DNA of 64,000 nucleotides from Papaver somniferum. Its lineage: Eukaryota; Streptophyta; Magnoliopsida; Ranunculales; Papaveraceae. The notes under the pieces were generated by a model. The model saw only the letters and a program-made list of their open reading frames with translations, was not told the origin of the DNA and made no database searches. The stretch spans positions 58,137,830-58,201,829 of the forward strand of contig NC_039360.1 in assembly GCF_003573695.1 (NCBI RefSeq), given 5' to 3'. The translations under genes were made by a program, and so were the position numbers. Positions within the stretch are counted from its first letter, which is position 1, and each line of letters opens with the position of its first letter. Of the stretch, positions 25,489-36,106 are shown one piece after another.

Positions 25489-26708
25489 TTTTTTTTTGAA
25501 GGGAAAAAGGGCTGAAAGACAACCCTGAAATTTATTCAACTACCTCAATGAATTGAGGTTTGAGGAAATACAAGATGGTGGGGAATTAGCATCCCACGAG
25601 TAATTTACATGATTTTTCATAGCATACTGGCATAAACAATGATCCGGGTGATTAACATTCTTTCGCACATGGCCGAAAGAGACATCTTCAAAGGAAGAAA
25701 CTTCACTTTTAATTCGCAGATAGTAGACCGAATAGACCAAGGGATTTCTGTGTTATTCCCTAGCACTGCCGCAACGACATTCTGGGCATCCCCTTCTGTA
25801 ATGACCTTTCGTAAGGTTAGATGCTTTGCAAGACAAATACCCAAACTAAATGCCAGGGATTCATCAATTAGAGGAGAAGTAACATCAAAAGTTTCTGCCA
25901 TGCAAACCATAAAAGCCGATGTATGATCTCTAGCTATTGCACCAGCCGCGCCATTATTTGGAATAAAAGTTGCATTCACATTTATCTTTATGTACGTAGT
26001 AGGTGGTGGAGACCGATTTTGCCATGTGATTTCAGAAACAGAGTGATAAGAATCCATATCCACGGTTGAAGTGCATTATTTGAAATCAATAGCAGCTTTC
26101 CTTAAGATTATCTGTTGAGAAAAGGATTTATTCTCAAAGATGATCTCATTCCGCATTTTCCAAATATTCCACATAATACAGATCCCATATTCAAACCTTC
26201 GGCCACTATTATTTCGCATCCAATCTATTAGGATTTCTATAGTGCTTAAAGATAAAGAAAGTTGTAACATGATTGTTGGAGCAGCATTGAAAACTACCGA
26301 GAAATTGCACATTCGAAGAATAAGTGATGGATAGTGTCCTATTGTTGATTGCAGAAGGTACACGCGCTTTCCCTTGTTGGATTGAATCTATTTATATTGA
26401 CTTTCACCGCAATTCCATTATTTAGGACTCTCCATATAAACATGAGTATCTTTGGAGGAATATTAGAGAAGCTCCAGAATTTTTCCCACTGAAACTCACT
26501 AAGCGGTATATTATTAGACAACAACCTGTAGAGGGATTTCGATGAAAAGTTACCTGATGGGGTGCATTTCCATCGTAAAATATCTTCACTTTCTTCAGCA
26601 TTAGCCAGGAAGATGGATTGAATTTCATGGCAGATAGAACTGGGAAAGAGATACTCAAGGACTTCTGAGTTCCATGTATTTGTTGCACTGTCGATTAAAT
26701 CACTAACC
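25489..26708 (-). mobile_element. 5'-truncated LINE with RNase H domain
   Basis: Flanked by the 15-bp duplication TTCTTATATATTACT (25474-25488 and 26709-26723), with a T run at the left end that is the poly(A) tail on the minus strand. From right to left the minus strand encodes a stretch before zf-RVT, then FWSFSNIPPKILMFIWRVLN and ACTFCNQQ (26524-26339). It then encodes WNIWKMRNEIIFE and an RNase H-like domain (26063-25617) with KINVNATF, GAAGAIARD, DESLAFSLG and ITEGDAQNVV. Several frameshifts separate the parts, so no working protein remains. The presence of RNase H makes this a different LINE lineage from the one at 16089. Confidence 0.88.
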
Positions 26709-26723
26709 TTCTTATATATTACT

Positions 26724-27043
26724 CCTACAATATGGAGTTATTTCATATATACTATAGCTTACAATCTTAAACACTATAAACATAATATGATACTTTGAAA
26801 CATAGATTAGCTTTGGATAGTGTGGCATGGAGTATTTACTCCTAGAATCTTCTGTACCTTGTTCATATTTGGAATTTTCCCAGCTATAAGAGAGGATGAG
26901 GCCTGAGGTTCATATGTAGAAGTATGAACACCCAAAGTCGGCCTACCCAAAGGATTGAGATTGTTCGACCACAAAGCATCACACTTAACAACATTTTCTG
27001 TGTTGCATGCTACACTTGCACCCCCTGGAACAATTAATTTTCC
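26724..27043. other. Short intergenic stretch with an unassigned ORF
   Basis: A 99-codon minus-strand frame (27106-26807) begins in the adjoining hairpin arm. It reads as plausible protein (GRPTLGVHTSTYEPQASSSL) but matches nothing I recognise. No splice or promoter evidence supports it. Confidence 0.3.
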
Positions 27044-27340
27044 TACGTTCTGCAAGAATGGATAAATTTTTGATGGGGGCATGGGACAAAAGTGAGATGT
27101 TGACACGTATCTTTCATATTAATTGATTCCAACAAATCTTTTTTCAAAAATATAAAAGAAGTGCATTTTTGGAGAAAATATTGGTTATCTTAATTGGTTA
27201 TATATTTTTATCTTCGATAGTTTTGGAAACAGGAACAATTAATATGAAAGAAACATGTCAACATCTCATTTGTCCCCCATGCCTCCATCAAAAAGCGCCC
27301 CTATCAGAAATTTATCCTGCAAGAGATACAAGTCTTACAT
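27044..27340. repeat. Imperfect long inverted repeat (hairpin)
   Basis: Arms of about 80 bp (27044-27125 and 27235-27340) pair across about 110 bp. The left arm reads CTGCAAGA..GATAAATTT, GATGGGGGCATGGGACAAA, GAGATGTTGACA, CTTTCATATTAATTG. The right arm is its complement with a 14-base insertion and some mismatches. It may be a MITE-like element or a hairpin RNA locus. No target duplication was confirmed. Confidence 0.65.
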
Positions 27341-27465
27341 TAGTGAACTTCATTATATTATGAAACAGCTACCATTACTAGTTGAAAAACTTAAATTGAT
27401 TGGGATACCTGTGGGAAGCATCGTTCAAAGAGCATTCTGTAGTGATAGGCTTCTTTAGTTATAGG

Positions 27466-28254
27466 TAGGCATGTCAATGGATACTGATTATCTGAAATCC
27501 GATACCGATAATCCGTTAGCCGTTACTGCTACCATCCGACATAGCGGTAAACGTATATCTGATACCGATAAGCTAACGGATAATCCCTTCTTAACGTAAC
27601 GGTAGTGGAACCGTGTATTTCCGTTAGGTTTAGTTCCGTTATCCGGAAACGTGCGTACTGCACGTGTAAATTCTTATACCTAGGGTGTATTCGTCGAATG
27701 AATCTCATTCTTCACTTCAGTTTTATCGACACAACAGAGAGAAAAAGAGAGGAAAACTATGGCTGAATCAATCATCGTCTTCTCTGCCTTAGAAATCATC
27801 GTCTTCTTTATAGAAATCATGTGTGATTACTGATTAGAAACTAGGGTTTTCTTATTCAATTTCCTTTGAGTTTAATTTCAATCTTCAAAACTCAATTTTC
27901 AATTTAGGGTTTCTGAAATTAGGGTTCACAATTTCATATTTGTGAAATTAATCATGTCCCAAAGCGAAAGAGGAGCATCAAACCATGTTGGTTCTTCACA
28001 AAATCTCTCATTTTCAGTTGCATCACATTTACCTGCTGCTGCTGCTGCATCAAACCAAGTTCAAGGTTCTGTAATTAATGCAACGGATGGTAACGGAAAA
28101 ATATCCGTTATCCGGTAAGTCCAACGTAACGGTAACGTTTTTGAATTTCCTATTTCTGACGGAAATTAACGGATAACGGATATCCGCTAACTTTTAATAG
28201 CAACGGCAGTGGAAGAGCCTATATCCGTTACGTTAGCATCCATTGACAGCCCTA
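27466..28254 (+). mobile_element. Non-autonomous hAT element, 789 bp
   Basis: Ends are TAGGCATGTCAATGGATAC and, as inverted complement, TAGGGCTGTCAATGGATGC. The 8-bp duplication GTTATAGG is at 27458-27465 and 28255-28262. Subterminal regions hold many copies of CCGTTA, TAACGG and GATACCGATA-like motifs in both orientations, as expected for transposase binding. The middle keeps a leader and the first codons of a transposase-like reading frame. Internally deleted, it would depend on a full-length relative. Confidence 0.9.
27954..28118 (+). pseudogene. Residual first codons of a hAT transposase gene
   Basis: An ATG frame of 54 codons begins MSQSERGASNHVGSS, is Ser/Ala-rich with an alanine run, and then reads into the subterminal TAACGG repeats before a TAA. 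Its place behind a leader with repeated TTAGGGTTTC/TTTCAATCTTC tracts inside a hAT element suggests the N-terminus of the parent transposase, with the rest deleted. The BED zinc finger and catalytic parts are absent. Function of the leftover peptide is unlikely. Identity is inferred from position only. Confidence 0.5.
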
Positions 28255-29089
28255 GTTATAGGAATGTTGTGAGGGAAAATATGTTGTGTGTCAAGCATCA
28301 TCTTGTTGGTCATCTGGAAACAGAAAAACGATACCCACATATTTGTGTTAGATGTTTTCGATGTTTTTATGAAGGTTCTAGAATAATCTAGAATCCTCTA
28401 GGTATTTCTTGTTAGAGCATAGCTCGGTTGAACCCAACAAGCGTTGGTATGTCAAGTTTGGTTGTCATATGTTAGTGAATCAAAACTCATCTAAGAGTCG
28501 CTTAATTATGTACTAGAGACAACTTCGTATAGGTTAGACTAGGAAGTCTAGGATTATGAGACATACAAGTATTACTCGAAGACTTGAAGAATGTGAAGAA
28601 GTAACAAGCTACAACGACGACATCATCCTTCCTCTTGAGGTTAGTAATATTTGACTTAAACTGTTTCATTCCTAAAGTATCTTTCAAGTCGTGTTATATG
28701 GAAAACATAACTGCGAAGTTGTAAATGATTATACTCTAGTAGTAAGACATGATCACATGATCATAGTGTTAAGGAATTAGAATACGAAGTTTAACGCTTA
28801 TCTTTTGAACTTCGTATATATAACATCGACATAATCGTATGAATGATATTGTGATTATGTGTATGGGTAAAGGTAAAGATTTCATCCTAGGAAACAATGT
28901 TTACATTTGTTTAAAGGAAGTACATTCATGAACTTGTTTTATGAATCGAAAGGGAAATCGCTAGGCTTATTGGTATTGTTATTCAATGCATATCTTTGGA
29001 TTACCAATATGTATGAGTTAGTAGAACCGATCATAACTTGTTATGTATCTTGGTAAAACTAATCACAGTGTCTGACTTATGATTTGGTA

Positions 29090-29400
29090 TGACTTTTATT
29101 AGTGTAACCAATCCTAAGTAATCACCTGAGATGGTATGATCGATATTTGTAATTGGTGTGACCGATCCTAGTAATTGGTGCGGCCGATCACAAAAGATTT
29201 GTGAAATCGATCCTTGTAATTGGTGTAACTGATCCTGGTAATTGGTGTAACCGATCCTAGTGACTTGTGTAACCGATCACAAGTAATACCATGAGTATAT
29301 GGTAACCGGTCCTGGTAATTGATGTAACCGATCCTGGTAACTGATGTAACCAGTCGCAATAACCATATTGAGGTAGAACCGATCCTTGCGTTTGGTAAAA
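29090..29400 (+). repeat. Tandem repeat array in LTR, about 22-bp unit
   Basis: Roughly a dozen variants of GGTGTAACCGATCCTGGTAATT, some with CGATCACAAG, stand upstream of the LTR TATA box. The corresponding place in the 7064 and 10970 copies holds a different repeat (GTTYGYRAACT). Confidence 0.75.
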
Positions 29401-29574
29401 CCGTAAACCCATGATTAGTAATTTGATATTTACTAATTGGAGATTTTCTATGAGAGATTTCGAAAATATTTGACAAAGCATTTCCAGGAATTATGAAAAT
29501 CGATTTGGGCATTTATTGCATATCTTGAGAATATTCGATTTTGGAAATTCCTTGGTGTCAACACATCCTTGGTC

Positions 29575-29582
29575 TATAAATA
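29575..29582 (+). promoter_or_regulatory. TATA box of the long LTR
   Basis: TATAAATA, preceded by GGTC and followed by CCCAAGTTTGCATTTTG. Its position separates the repeat-rich upstream part from the transcribed part of the LTR. Confidence 0.6.
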
Positions 29583-31000
29583 CCCAAGTTTGCATTTTGA
29601 GCAAACTATCCTAAGAGCCATGCAAACTTCATATTTTTGTTGTTTCTGGTGGAGTCGTCTATCCGGAGAGGAAAGTACCCTAATTAGGCGAAATCTCTTA
29701 CGACCGCTCGTTTAAATACTTCTGTGGGATCAAGAAGCTCTACGAGTACCGTTGGTGGGAAACTAGATAATTGCAGTTTATTTTAGTTTTCGATTGATTT
29801 GATTGACTAACGGTTGTTGAACTTTGATTGCACCCAGTTTGTTTATTCTTGAGAATCTTCTCTTCTGATATAAGATTCACTCAAACTAGATCGAAGTGTC
29901 GACGGGATCTTTAGAACTGTTTGTAGATCTACGTCTTGTGATAATCCATTGTTAACAGACTCTGTTATGTGTGTGATTGATCACAAGAGATTTAAGTGGT
30001 GTTGTGCAGGTGTTTATTGAAGATTAAAGAAGATTTGAAGACAAAGAAGATTTCTGATTTGGTTTCTATATCTTTGGGTGTGCACAAACCTTGATCGGCT
30101 GGGATCCAACTAGAATCAGATTTATTCGATTGGTTAGTTGTGTAAGATCGGCATAACCTTATAGTTTCTTGTTCGATTCCATATTGATTGATTTCAAATC
30201 TAAACTCTCCTACTTCGGTAGTTGTTGGATAGATTGATTTGACCAGGCAAAGGAGTTTATTCGTTAAACGGAAGAGACTTTGCATATGACTTGAGATATC
30301 TTCATCTGAAATAATCAAGAGAGTTGTTACCAAACATATTTATTGTTCCTTTACTGTTTGGAATACGATCCAAAAGAATTGTTCCAGTGCGTGCACTTAT
30401 TGATTGTCAGAAGCGCATGGATTAAACGAACCATAGGTTTAGTTTCTTGGTCTCAACTATATGAAGTTTGTTAGATTTTATATAGCGGCTTAATTCTGAG
30501 AGTATTCAATTCTGTACTAGGTCCCGGGTTTTTCTGCATTTGCGGTTTCCTCGTTAACAAAATCTTCTTGTGTCATTTACTTTTATTTTCCGCAATTATA
30601 ATTGTTGTTACAATAATTTAAAGTAAATTACACAAACGTTAATTCCGTATTACTTGATAGTGATCCTATAGAGTTTGGTTAAGCCCGAACCAATTATCAA
30701 GTAATCACACTTTGATTGTTGTATTGTCTCGATCTGGTATCCATAGACGATCACACAAAGTGTGAATACCGATTTGTCGTATTGTCTTGACTTTGTCCAT
30801 AGACAATCACTTTCGGTAAGAGGACTTATAGGTGGATAATTTAAAGATTGTGGTGTATTTGGGTACCCTCGTCTTTTCATTTCCTTATTTTGGTAAAGCT
30901 AGAGGTTTCCTATTTTGGTTAAACTAGAGGTTTCCTTACTTAGCTTTCTTTGGGGTTTCCTAATATAACTCATATACTTGGAAGCCAATCTTGTAACTTA

Positions 31001-31008
31001 TATAAATA
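31001..31008 (+). promoter_or_regulatory. TATA box of the copia LTR
   Basis: TATAAATA followed by GGTGTACAAG, inside the 3' half of the solo copia LTR. Confidence 0.6.
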
Positions 31009-31368
31009 GGTGTACAAGTATAAAGGAAAATACAAAACACAACTAGGGAGAGTTTTCACAATCAGGGAATTTTAAGGTTTAGAATATTTTGTTCATAAGA
31101 GAATTATTTTGGTGTTTGTGAACTACATTCTGCTGGTCTTTTCGTTGATTAATTCAGCAATTGTTGGGGTTTAATTCTCTATAATTTGCTCTTAATAAGA
31201 GTTGATCGTAGCCGTTTGTGGACGTAGGCATATTTCCGAACCACGTTTAATCTTGTGTCTTTCTGGTTTCATTTACTGCATCTTTTTTATGTTTTCTTTA
31301 GTTATACATTGGTCCAACGAACTATTAGTGTCTTGTGGAGATGGCTTAGTCCTAACAATTTGGCCATG

Positions 31369-31700
31369 TGATTAAATATTTTCCGTGTGTGTGAACATTT
31401 TTCCCGCCAATTTCGAGAATTTGAATTGTTGAAGAAGGTGCCCCTTATCCTGGACTGGGGTGCGAATAGCAGATGCCTTGGGGTGACCTGGGGGTGCCCC
31501 TTAGTAATTAGGTTACCCCTTATCCAAACTTCGGAGTCCGAATAACACGTGTCCTCCGGGTACCAAAATCAACTTTTCGAGCCAAATTTTCCAAAAATGT
31601 TTATTTCCTAAAAATACATAAAATTACAATATTAGTACAAAAATAGAGTTCCAAAAATACTGACATTGAGGACAAATTAGACACAAAAATGTGTCTATCA
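31369..31700 (-). repeat. 3' LTR of the short-LTR element
   Basis: 332 bp. It is homologous to the terminal 400 bp or so of the long LTRs in the array (shared CCCGCCAA, TTAGTAATTAGGTTACCCC and GACACA..TCTATCA) but lacks their first 1.1 kb, including the TATA region. Confidence 0.85.
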
Positions 31701-31718
31701 AATACCCCCAAACTTATT
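31701..31718 (-). promoter_or_regulatory. Polypurine tract
   Basis: On the minus strand AATAAGTTTGGGGGTATT directly abuts the LTR start TGATAGACAC. Confidence 0.75.
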
Positions 31719-32830
31719 ATTTGCTAGTCCTCGAGCAAATTTATTCTTGAAAAGTGACCGAGTAAATCTCGGGTGGGTTTATCAGAGGTGTACCCACAAA
31801 AACCAATACTCCAGACCCTAGCTATCTACGCAGAACCTTGGAAAGCACTAAAGAACCTCCTTGGTTGGCATACAATTATTGACTTTAAGAGGAAGAACCC
31901 TGATGCGAAATTCCAATTGATGTACACGAGTTTGCACTCAAGCATACTAAAATTCATATAAGTGACAGAGCTCTACTAAGATAGTTTCACGATGGACATC
32001 ATACTCGGAGTCAGACTAATCACATGAAAAGATTAAGAAGATGGAAAAAGAAAAATGTAGATGGTTGAAAAGTGAACGGTGTTTCCCATATCTGTCTGAA
32101 GGCCTCTGCCAAGATGAACCTAACCTAAATGACTGAGATACCGGTCTGACTAATATTAACACACTGGCATATACAAGGGAACCAGTGGTCAATAACTTAA
32201 ATCTAGATCAACAAACTGGCAAATACAAGGGAACCAGCAGTTGACTACACATAACAATAACCATTTTTTTTTATTTTTTTTTATTTTTTTTTTAACTTCA
32301 CGGCATGAATAGATCTTTTGGATCCAAGCGCATGCTTCTTGTCAGCAGATTACACGATAGTTCCCACGGGTCCTGCATTCCACGCTTGCTTAGGCGACGG
32401 AAACAGGGAGAACACACGCATATTGCTATCCAAGTGTTAATACTTATTCCGATTGGTCTAACTGGTCCGGTCTAATATTTTTTTTTTTTTTTTTTTTAAA
32501 AAAGGTAACTCAGTCACTCTATTGCACCCTAGCAAAGGTAACAACTTGAATCGTGTGCCCCACCAAATCACTTGAAATAAAAGAAAACTAAAAATAGAAA
32601 GTGAAAAGGACTCGACGAGATATGGCGAAACTATCATGTTATTTCTAACACCTGAGCTCTGTGCTTTTATGAATAGACTCTATAGATGTTTCCATCTAGT
32701 CAGATTGGTCCCTCAACTCCTAAAACAAAAATGTTTCCATCCACTTAGATTGGTTAGTGCTATCCTTAATACGCATAAATTTCTAGGCTCTGGAGTTTAT
32801 TTATTACGCAACTAAAAAATTTTCTCCCCA

Positions 32831-32843
32831 TACCCCCAAACTT
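32831..32843 (-). promoter_or_regulatory. Second, internal polypurine-tract-like site
   Basis: On the minus strand AAGTTTGGGGGTA repeats the core of the terminal purine tract 1.1 kb upstream of it, directly after TTGAGGACAATGTTAGA. The site is conserved at 40768-40780 and 46648-46660. It may be a functional central tract or a relic of an earlier element boundary. Confidence 0.5.
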
Positions 32844-33003
32844 AAATCTAACATTGTCCTCAATGTTCTAAAGATAAAATTAAAAACATGAACAAGGAGA
32901 AACAGTTACTATTTGAAGTAAAAGAGTTAAGGAAGGATATTACCGTGTTGCGTGAGATTGGGTTACCTCCCAAGAAGTGCTAAGTTTAAAGTCTTCAGCC
33001 AGA

Positions 33004-34727
33004 CTAAGAAAGGTTTAATCTCCTCGAATCATATAGCAATAGCCGAAATAATTGCGGGTTATCGAAACCAAATAGAGCTATCACAAGTAAAAGGAATCTG
33101 CAACAAGCTAAGAAAATGAACATGTACTGCATACCCTTATCTAGTTTCCTGATTAAGATACCTATGTCCCATTGTGGTTCAGGTTCAGGTTCTATGAAAG
33201 GATCTTGATAGAAAATTTCCATTGGATGCACTTCCTCATAGCTAAGATCCAACAGTTCAGGTTTAAAAGTCTGGAAAAACTCAATTAAAAATAATAACAA
33301 CCTGAATAAACGGGGATCCTTAAAGTCAATCAGATTTGACTTACATAATTGACCACAGTGAGAGTAGTGGTCATTCTTAAGCAAATGTGTCGATTCTAAT
33401 TTCCTAAAGCATTTAGGTCTAGTCTCACAACTTAATATTCGACACATTTGGAATATAAACGTTCCCACAGTTGGAAGAAAACTATTTGGTGGGAAAACAA
33501 AGTCAATCTGGGGATCATAGCCTGGGCAAACCACATCAACCAGAGGATGGGTTTCTAACGACTGAACTCCTTCATGGACATCATTAGGCTCGGGAAAACG
33601 AGTATGAAGGTAATCTTGTAAAATGGTCGAGGCACAGATATCAAGTCCTAAGTGTGGGGACTTTCTGAGAGTTAAAGGTAAGGCACTAGGGAAGTGATAA
33701 TCACCCCCAAACTTAGAGTTTTCAGTGTCTCTAGATAGACCTCTAATTATTTCTTGAATTTCCGTATCTTCAGAGTCCTTAAAATATTCAAGAGATTCTT
33801 CTAAGTTATTATCAGGTAGTGCATCTTTACTCATCTCTACGGGTATATCTTCTTCATCTAATACTATTGTTTCTAAGTCGCTAGACTCTAAAACAGCATT
33901 TTCGGAATAAACCCGTTCCTCTAAACCACTATCGGCTTCGTAATCAAAAGGAAAAACTACATCGTCTAAAACGGTGGTATCCCTAATCAAATCCTCGTCC
34001 TTTTGAATAGGTGAATAATCATAAAAATTATTTGGATTTAAACTAGAAATAATATAATCACTATACAACTCAATTGGATTACTAGACTCCTGATCACTAT
34101 GCCTACATATTTCGGATTCTTCATTACTGCTATCCTCATCATCATAGTACGAAAATGATTGAACCTTATCTAAATAAGTAGTGTCTTTTATTCTAACCTC
34201 GTCCTCTAAATTAGGCAAATATTCACTATTGATATCAAGGGTAGAATTGGAAACATTATTTTGGAAATTTAGATTATTTCGAGCAGCATTAGCTAACTGT
34301 TCATTTTCTTCCTCTAAACGTGCTTGAATTTCACTGAGCATAACACTTATACTTTCACAAGTCTCATTGAATATCTTAGACCGTTGTGTACTCTCTTCTC
34401 TTGAACTAACTGCACGTTCATACTCCCTTCGAATTTGTTGGTAGGTTTCTTCTAGAGATTGAACAGGTTTAGAAATGTCATAATCAGGACTAGTTTTTAA
34501 GTAATTTTCCGAAAACGCATGACTAGTACTATAATATTCCTGATTTTCTTGCTCGTAAGACCAATTCGTGTGTGGATAGTAATTGGGCTCACTATGGTAT
34601 GAACCATAACCTTGAAAAGGTTGGCGTTCCCAACTACTATTCCCACCATGGTCTAAAACTGATGATGTCCATATTCAAATTCAGGTCGATATTCATTGTA
34701 TTGGCTTCTATCATACCAGCTCGACAT
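33004..34727 (-). pseudogene. Orphan retroelement protein, broken copy
   Basis: The ATG at 34725-34727 opens with the same start as the intact copy (W-YDRSQYNEYRPEFEYG) but meets TAG at 34653-34655 (codon 25), and a frameshift follows before about 34341. The remaining 445-codon frame (34341-33004) covers the acidic middle (DDEDSSNEESEICRHSDQES), the conserved core (VDVVCPGYDPQIDFVFPPN, FLPTVGTF) and the hydrophobic end with FRLLL motifs. It differs from the array copies in the helical part (EIQARLEEENEQLANAARNN against ELETNERLARNN), so it is a separate subfamily. No known domain is recognised. The long surviving frame in a diverged copy suggests past selection on the protein. Confidence 0.75.
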
Positions 34728-35314
34728 TCTTTTGCAAGGGAATTCTACACAATCACAAACAAGGCCGACTCGACTCCACCAAACAAACCTAAAGAATTTC
34801 TAGCAAACAAAAAGCATGATGGCTCCACTTAGATTGTTTCTAGACCAGCTTCTATCTTTCGAAACGAATTCGTTGCAATTTGAGCAAACCCCTCTGGAAT
34901 CATCCGAGTCAAAGTAAGTTGAATTGAGGCGAGGGAAGCTCAGTGGAGCTTTGATACCCAAGGCCTCACCGCTATCAGAAGGCGGCGCAGTCACGCATTC
35001 ACCTCACAGAAACCATCATGAACTTTGGAGTGTGCTTAAAGAGCAACCAATATTTTTCGAACGAGTTTCCTATTAAGCTCGTTACCCTATCGGTCTCGTT
35101 CTATTCCAAATTTTAAAGCTTAGGTTCGCGTTCGGTTTCGTTTTCCTAAGGCGGGCAAGAAGAGAACGGTGATGAAATCCGAACCCTTATCTTGTTTAGG
35201 CCAGGCCTTTCCCTTTACTAGGAAAATAAAGACAGTCCGGTTCGTCCTCAAACAATTATCACCTTAAGGCAGACAGTAACCCGCTTGCAGGAGATTCGCG
35301 GGTGTTTCGATTGG

Positions 35315-35320
35315 ACTTAC
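35315..35320 (-). promoter_or_regulatory. Candidate 5' splice site in the element leader
   Basis: On the minus strand GGGAG/GTAAGT lies about 430 bp after the 5' LTR. It is conserved at 43394-43399 and 49272-49277, which suggests a spliced leader upstream of the ORF. Confidence 0.45.
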
Positions 35321-35749
35321 CTCCCGTACCAGACGGGCGATGAACCGTTGTCGTCGACTCGGGCCACGACTCCTATGCCGTGTACGAACCCGAGGGGCCG
35401 AGACGATATAGTAATCGTCGTCCTTCCCTGCACACAGTTTATATAATAATTTTTTATTTTTTTTTAATAATAATACCCTTCCGTAGGGTTAAAAAAATAA
35501 AGTCCAATTGTTTAAAGTCCAAAGTCCAAAATAAATAAAAAAAAATTACAGTTTTCCTCACACACTCTAAAAAAATTAAAAATTAAAAACTAAATCCTAA
35601 AATTGTCCTTTTTTTTTTTCTTTTCGCTTTAAGCTTTTTCCTCTCCAAGCCCTTGGTGCTCCACTTCGAACCTGTAAATCAAAGACAAAAAGACAAAGTA
35701 AAAAGGAACAAATAATAAAAAAAACCTAAAAATTCTACCTAAGCACAAA

Positions 35750-35767
35750 TCCGCGTCGGCGGCGCCA
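35750..35767 (-). promoter_or_regulatory. Primer binding site, TGGCGCC type
   Basis: On the minus strand TGGCGCCGCCGACGCGGA begins three bases inside the 5' LTR. The first eight bases match the tRNA-Asp type used by Athila-like elements; the rest departs from it, so the actual tRNA is uncertain. Confidence 0.65.
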
Positions 35768-35770
35768 AAA

Positions 35771-36101
35771 TGATTAAATATTTTCCGTGTGTGTGAACAT
35801 TTTCCCGCCAATTTCGAGAATTTGAATTGTTGAAGAAGGTGCCCCTTATCCTGGACTGGGGTGCGAATAGCAGATGCCTTGGGATGACCTGGGGGTGCCC
35901 CTTAGTAATTAGGTTACCCCTTATCCAAACTTCGGAGTCCGAATAACACGTGTCCTCCGGGTACCAAAATCAACTTTTCGAGCCAAATTTTCCAAAAATG
36001 TTTATTTCCTAAAAATACATAAAATTACAATATTAGTACAAAAATAGAGTTCCAACAATACTGACATTGAGGACAAATTAGACACAAAAATGTGTCTATC
36101 A
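35771..36101 (-). repeat. 5' LTR of the short-LTR element
   Basis: 331 bp and nearly identical to the 31369-31700 LTR (three differences seen). Confidence 0.88.
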
Positions 36102-36106
36102 CCATG

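Larger units (their letters stand above)
28411..30879 (+). mobile_element. Long solo LTR nested in the copia LTR
   Basis: It runs from TGTTAGAGCATAGCTCGG to about CTCGTCTTTTCA. The flanks rejoin into the continuous host LTR (CTCTAGGTATTTC and TTATTTTGG). The duplication is ATTTC, or TTTCT/TTTCC if TG..CA ends are required. It contains a tandem-repeat region (29090-29400), a TATAAATA box at 29575-29582 and a long downstream part with TAGGTCCCGGGTTTTTCTGC. Partial relatives are at 7064, 8900-10970 and 24250. Confidence 0.75.
28346..31357 (+). mobile_element. Solo copia-type LTR, interrupted
   Basis: It starts TGTTAGATGTTTTCG and ends GGCTTAGTCCTAACA, with perfect duplication ATTTG at 28341-28345 and 31358-31362. 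With the nested insert 28411-30879 removed it is about 540 bp. A TATAAATA box is at 31001-31008, and downstream sequence (GTGGACGTAGGCA, then CCGAACCACGT) is of the kind seen in many plant copia LTRs. No primer site or coding interior follows, so it is a solo LTR. Confidence 0.85.
31369..36101 (-). mobile_element. Complete non-autonomous gypsy-like element, short-LTR subfamily
   Basis: Two LTRs of about 332 bp (31369-31700 and 35771-36101) begin TGATTAAATATTTTCC and end GTGTCTATCA. The perfect duplication CCATG is at 31364-31368 and 36102-36106. The primer site lies at the right and the purine tract at the left, so transcription runs on the minus strand. By eye the LTRs differ at three places, one of them an indel, so insertion is moderately recent. 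The interior has no gag, protease, reverse transcriptase or integrase. It holds a leader, a broken copy of the orphan ORF and a long 3' region, all homologous to the 38-51 kb array. The lineage is probably Tat/Athila-like, from the TGGCGCC primer site and the GTTTGGGGGTA purine tract. Confidence 0.9.

Noticed and set aside
31701..33003. Possible pol remnants between the purine tract and the orphan ORF
   Set aside because: I searched by eye for reverse-transcriptase, RNase H and integrase motifs in all frames and saw none.
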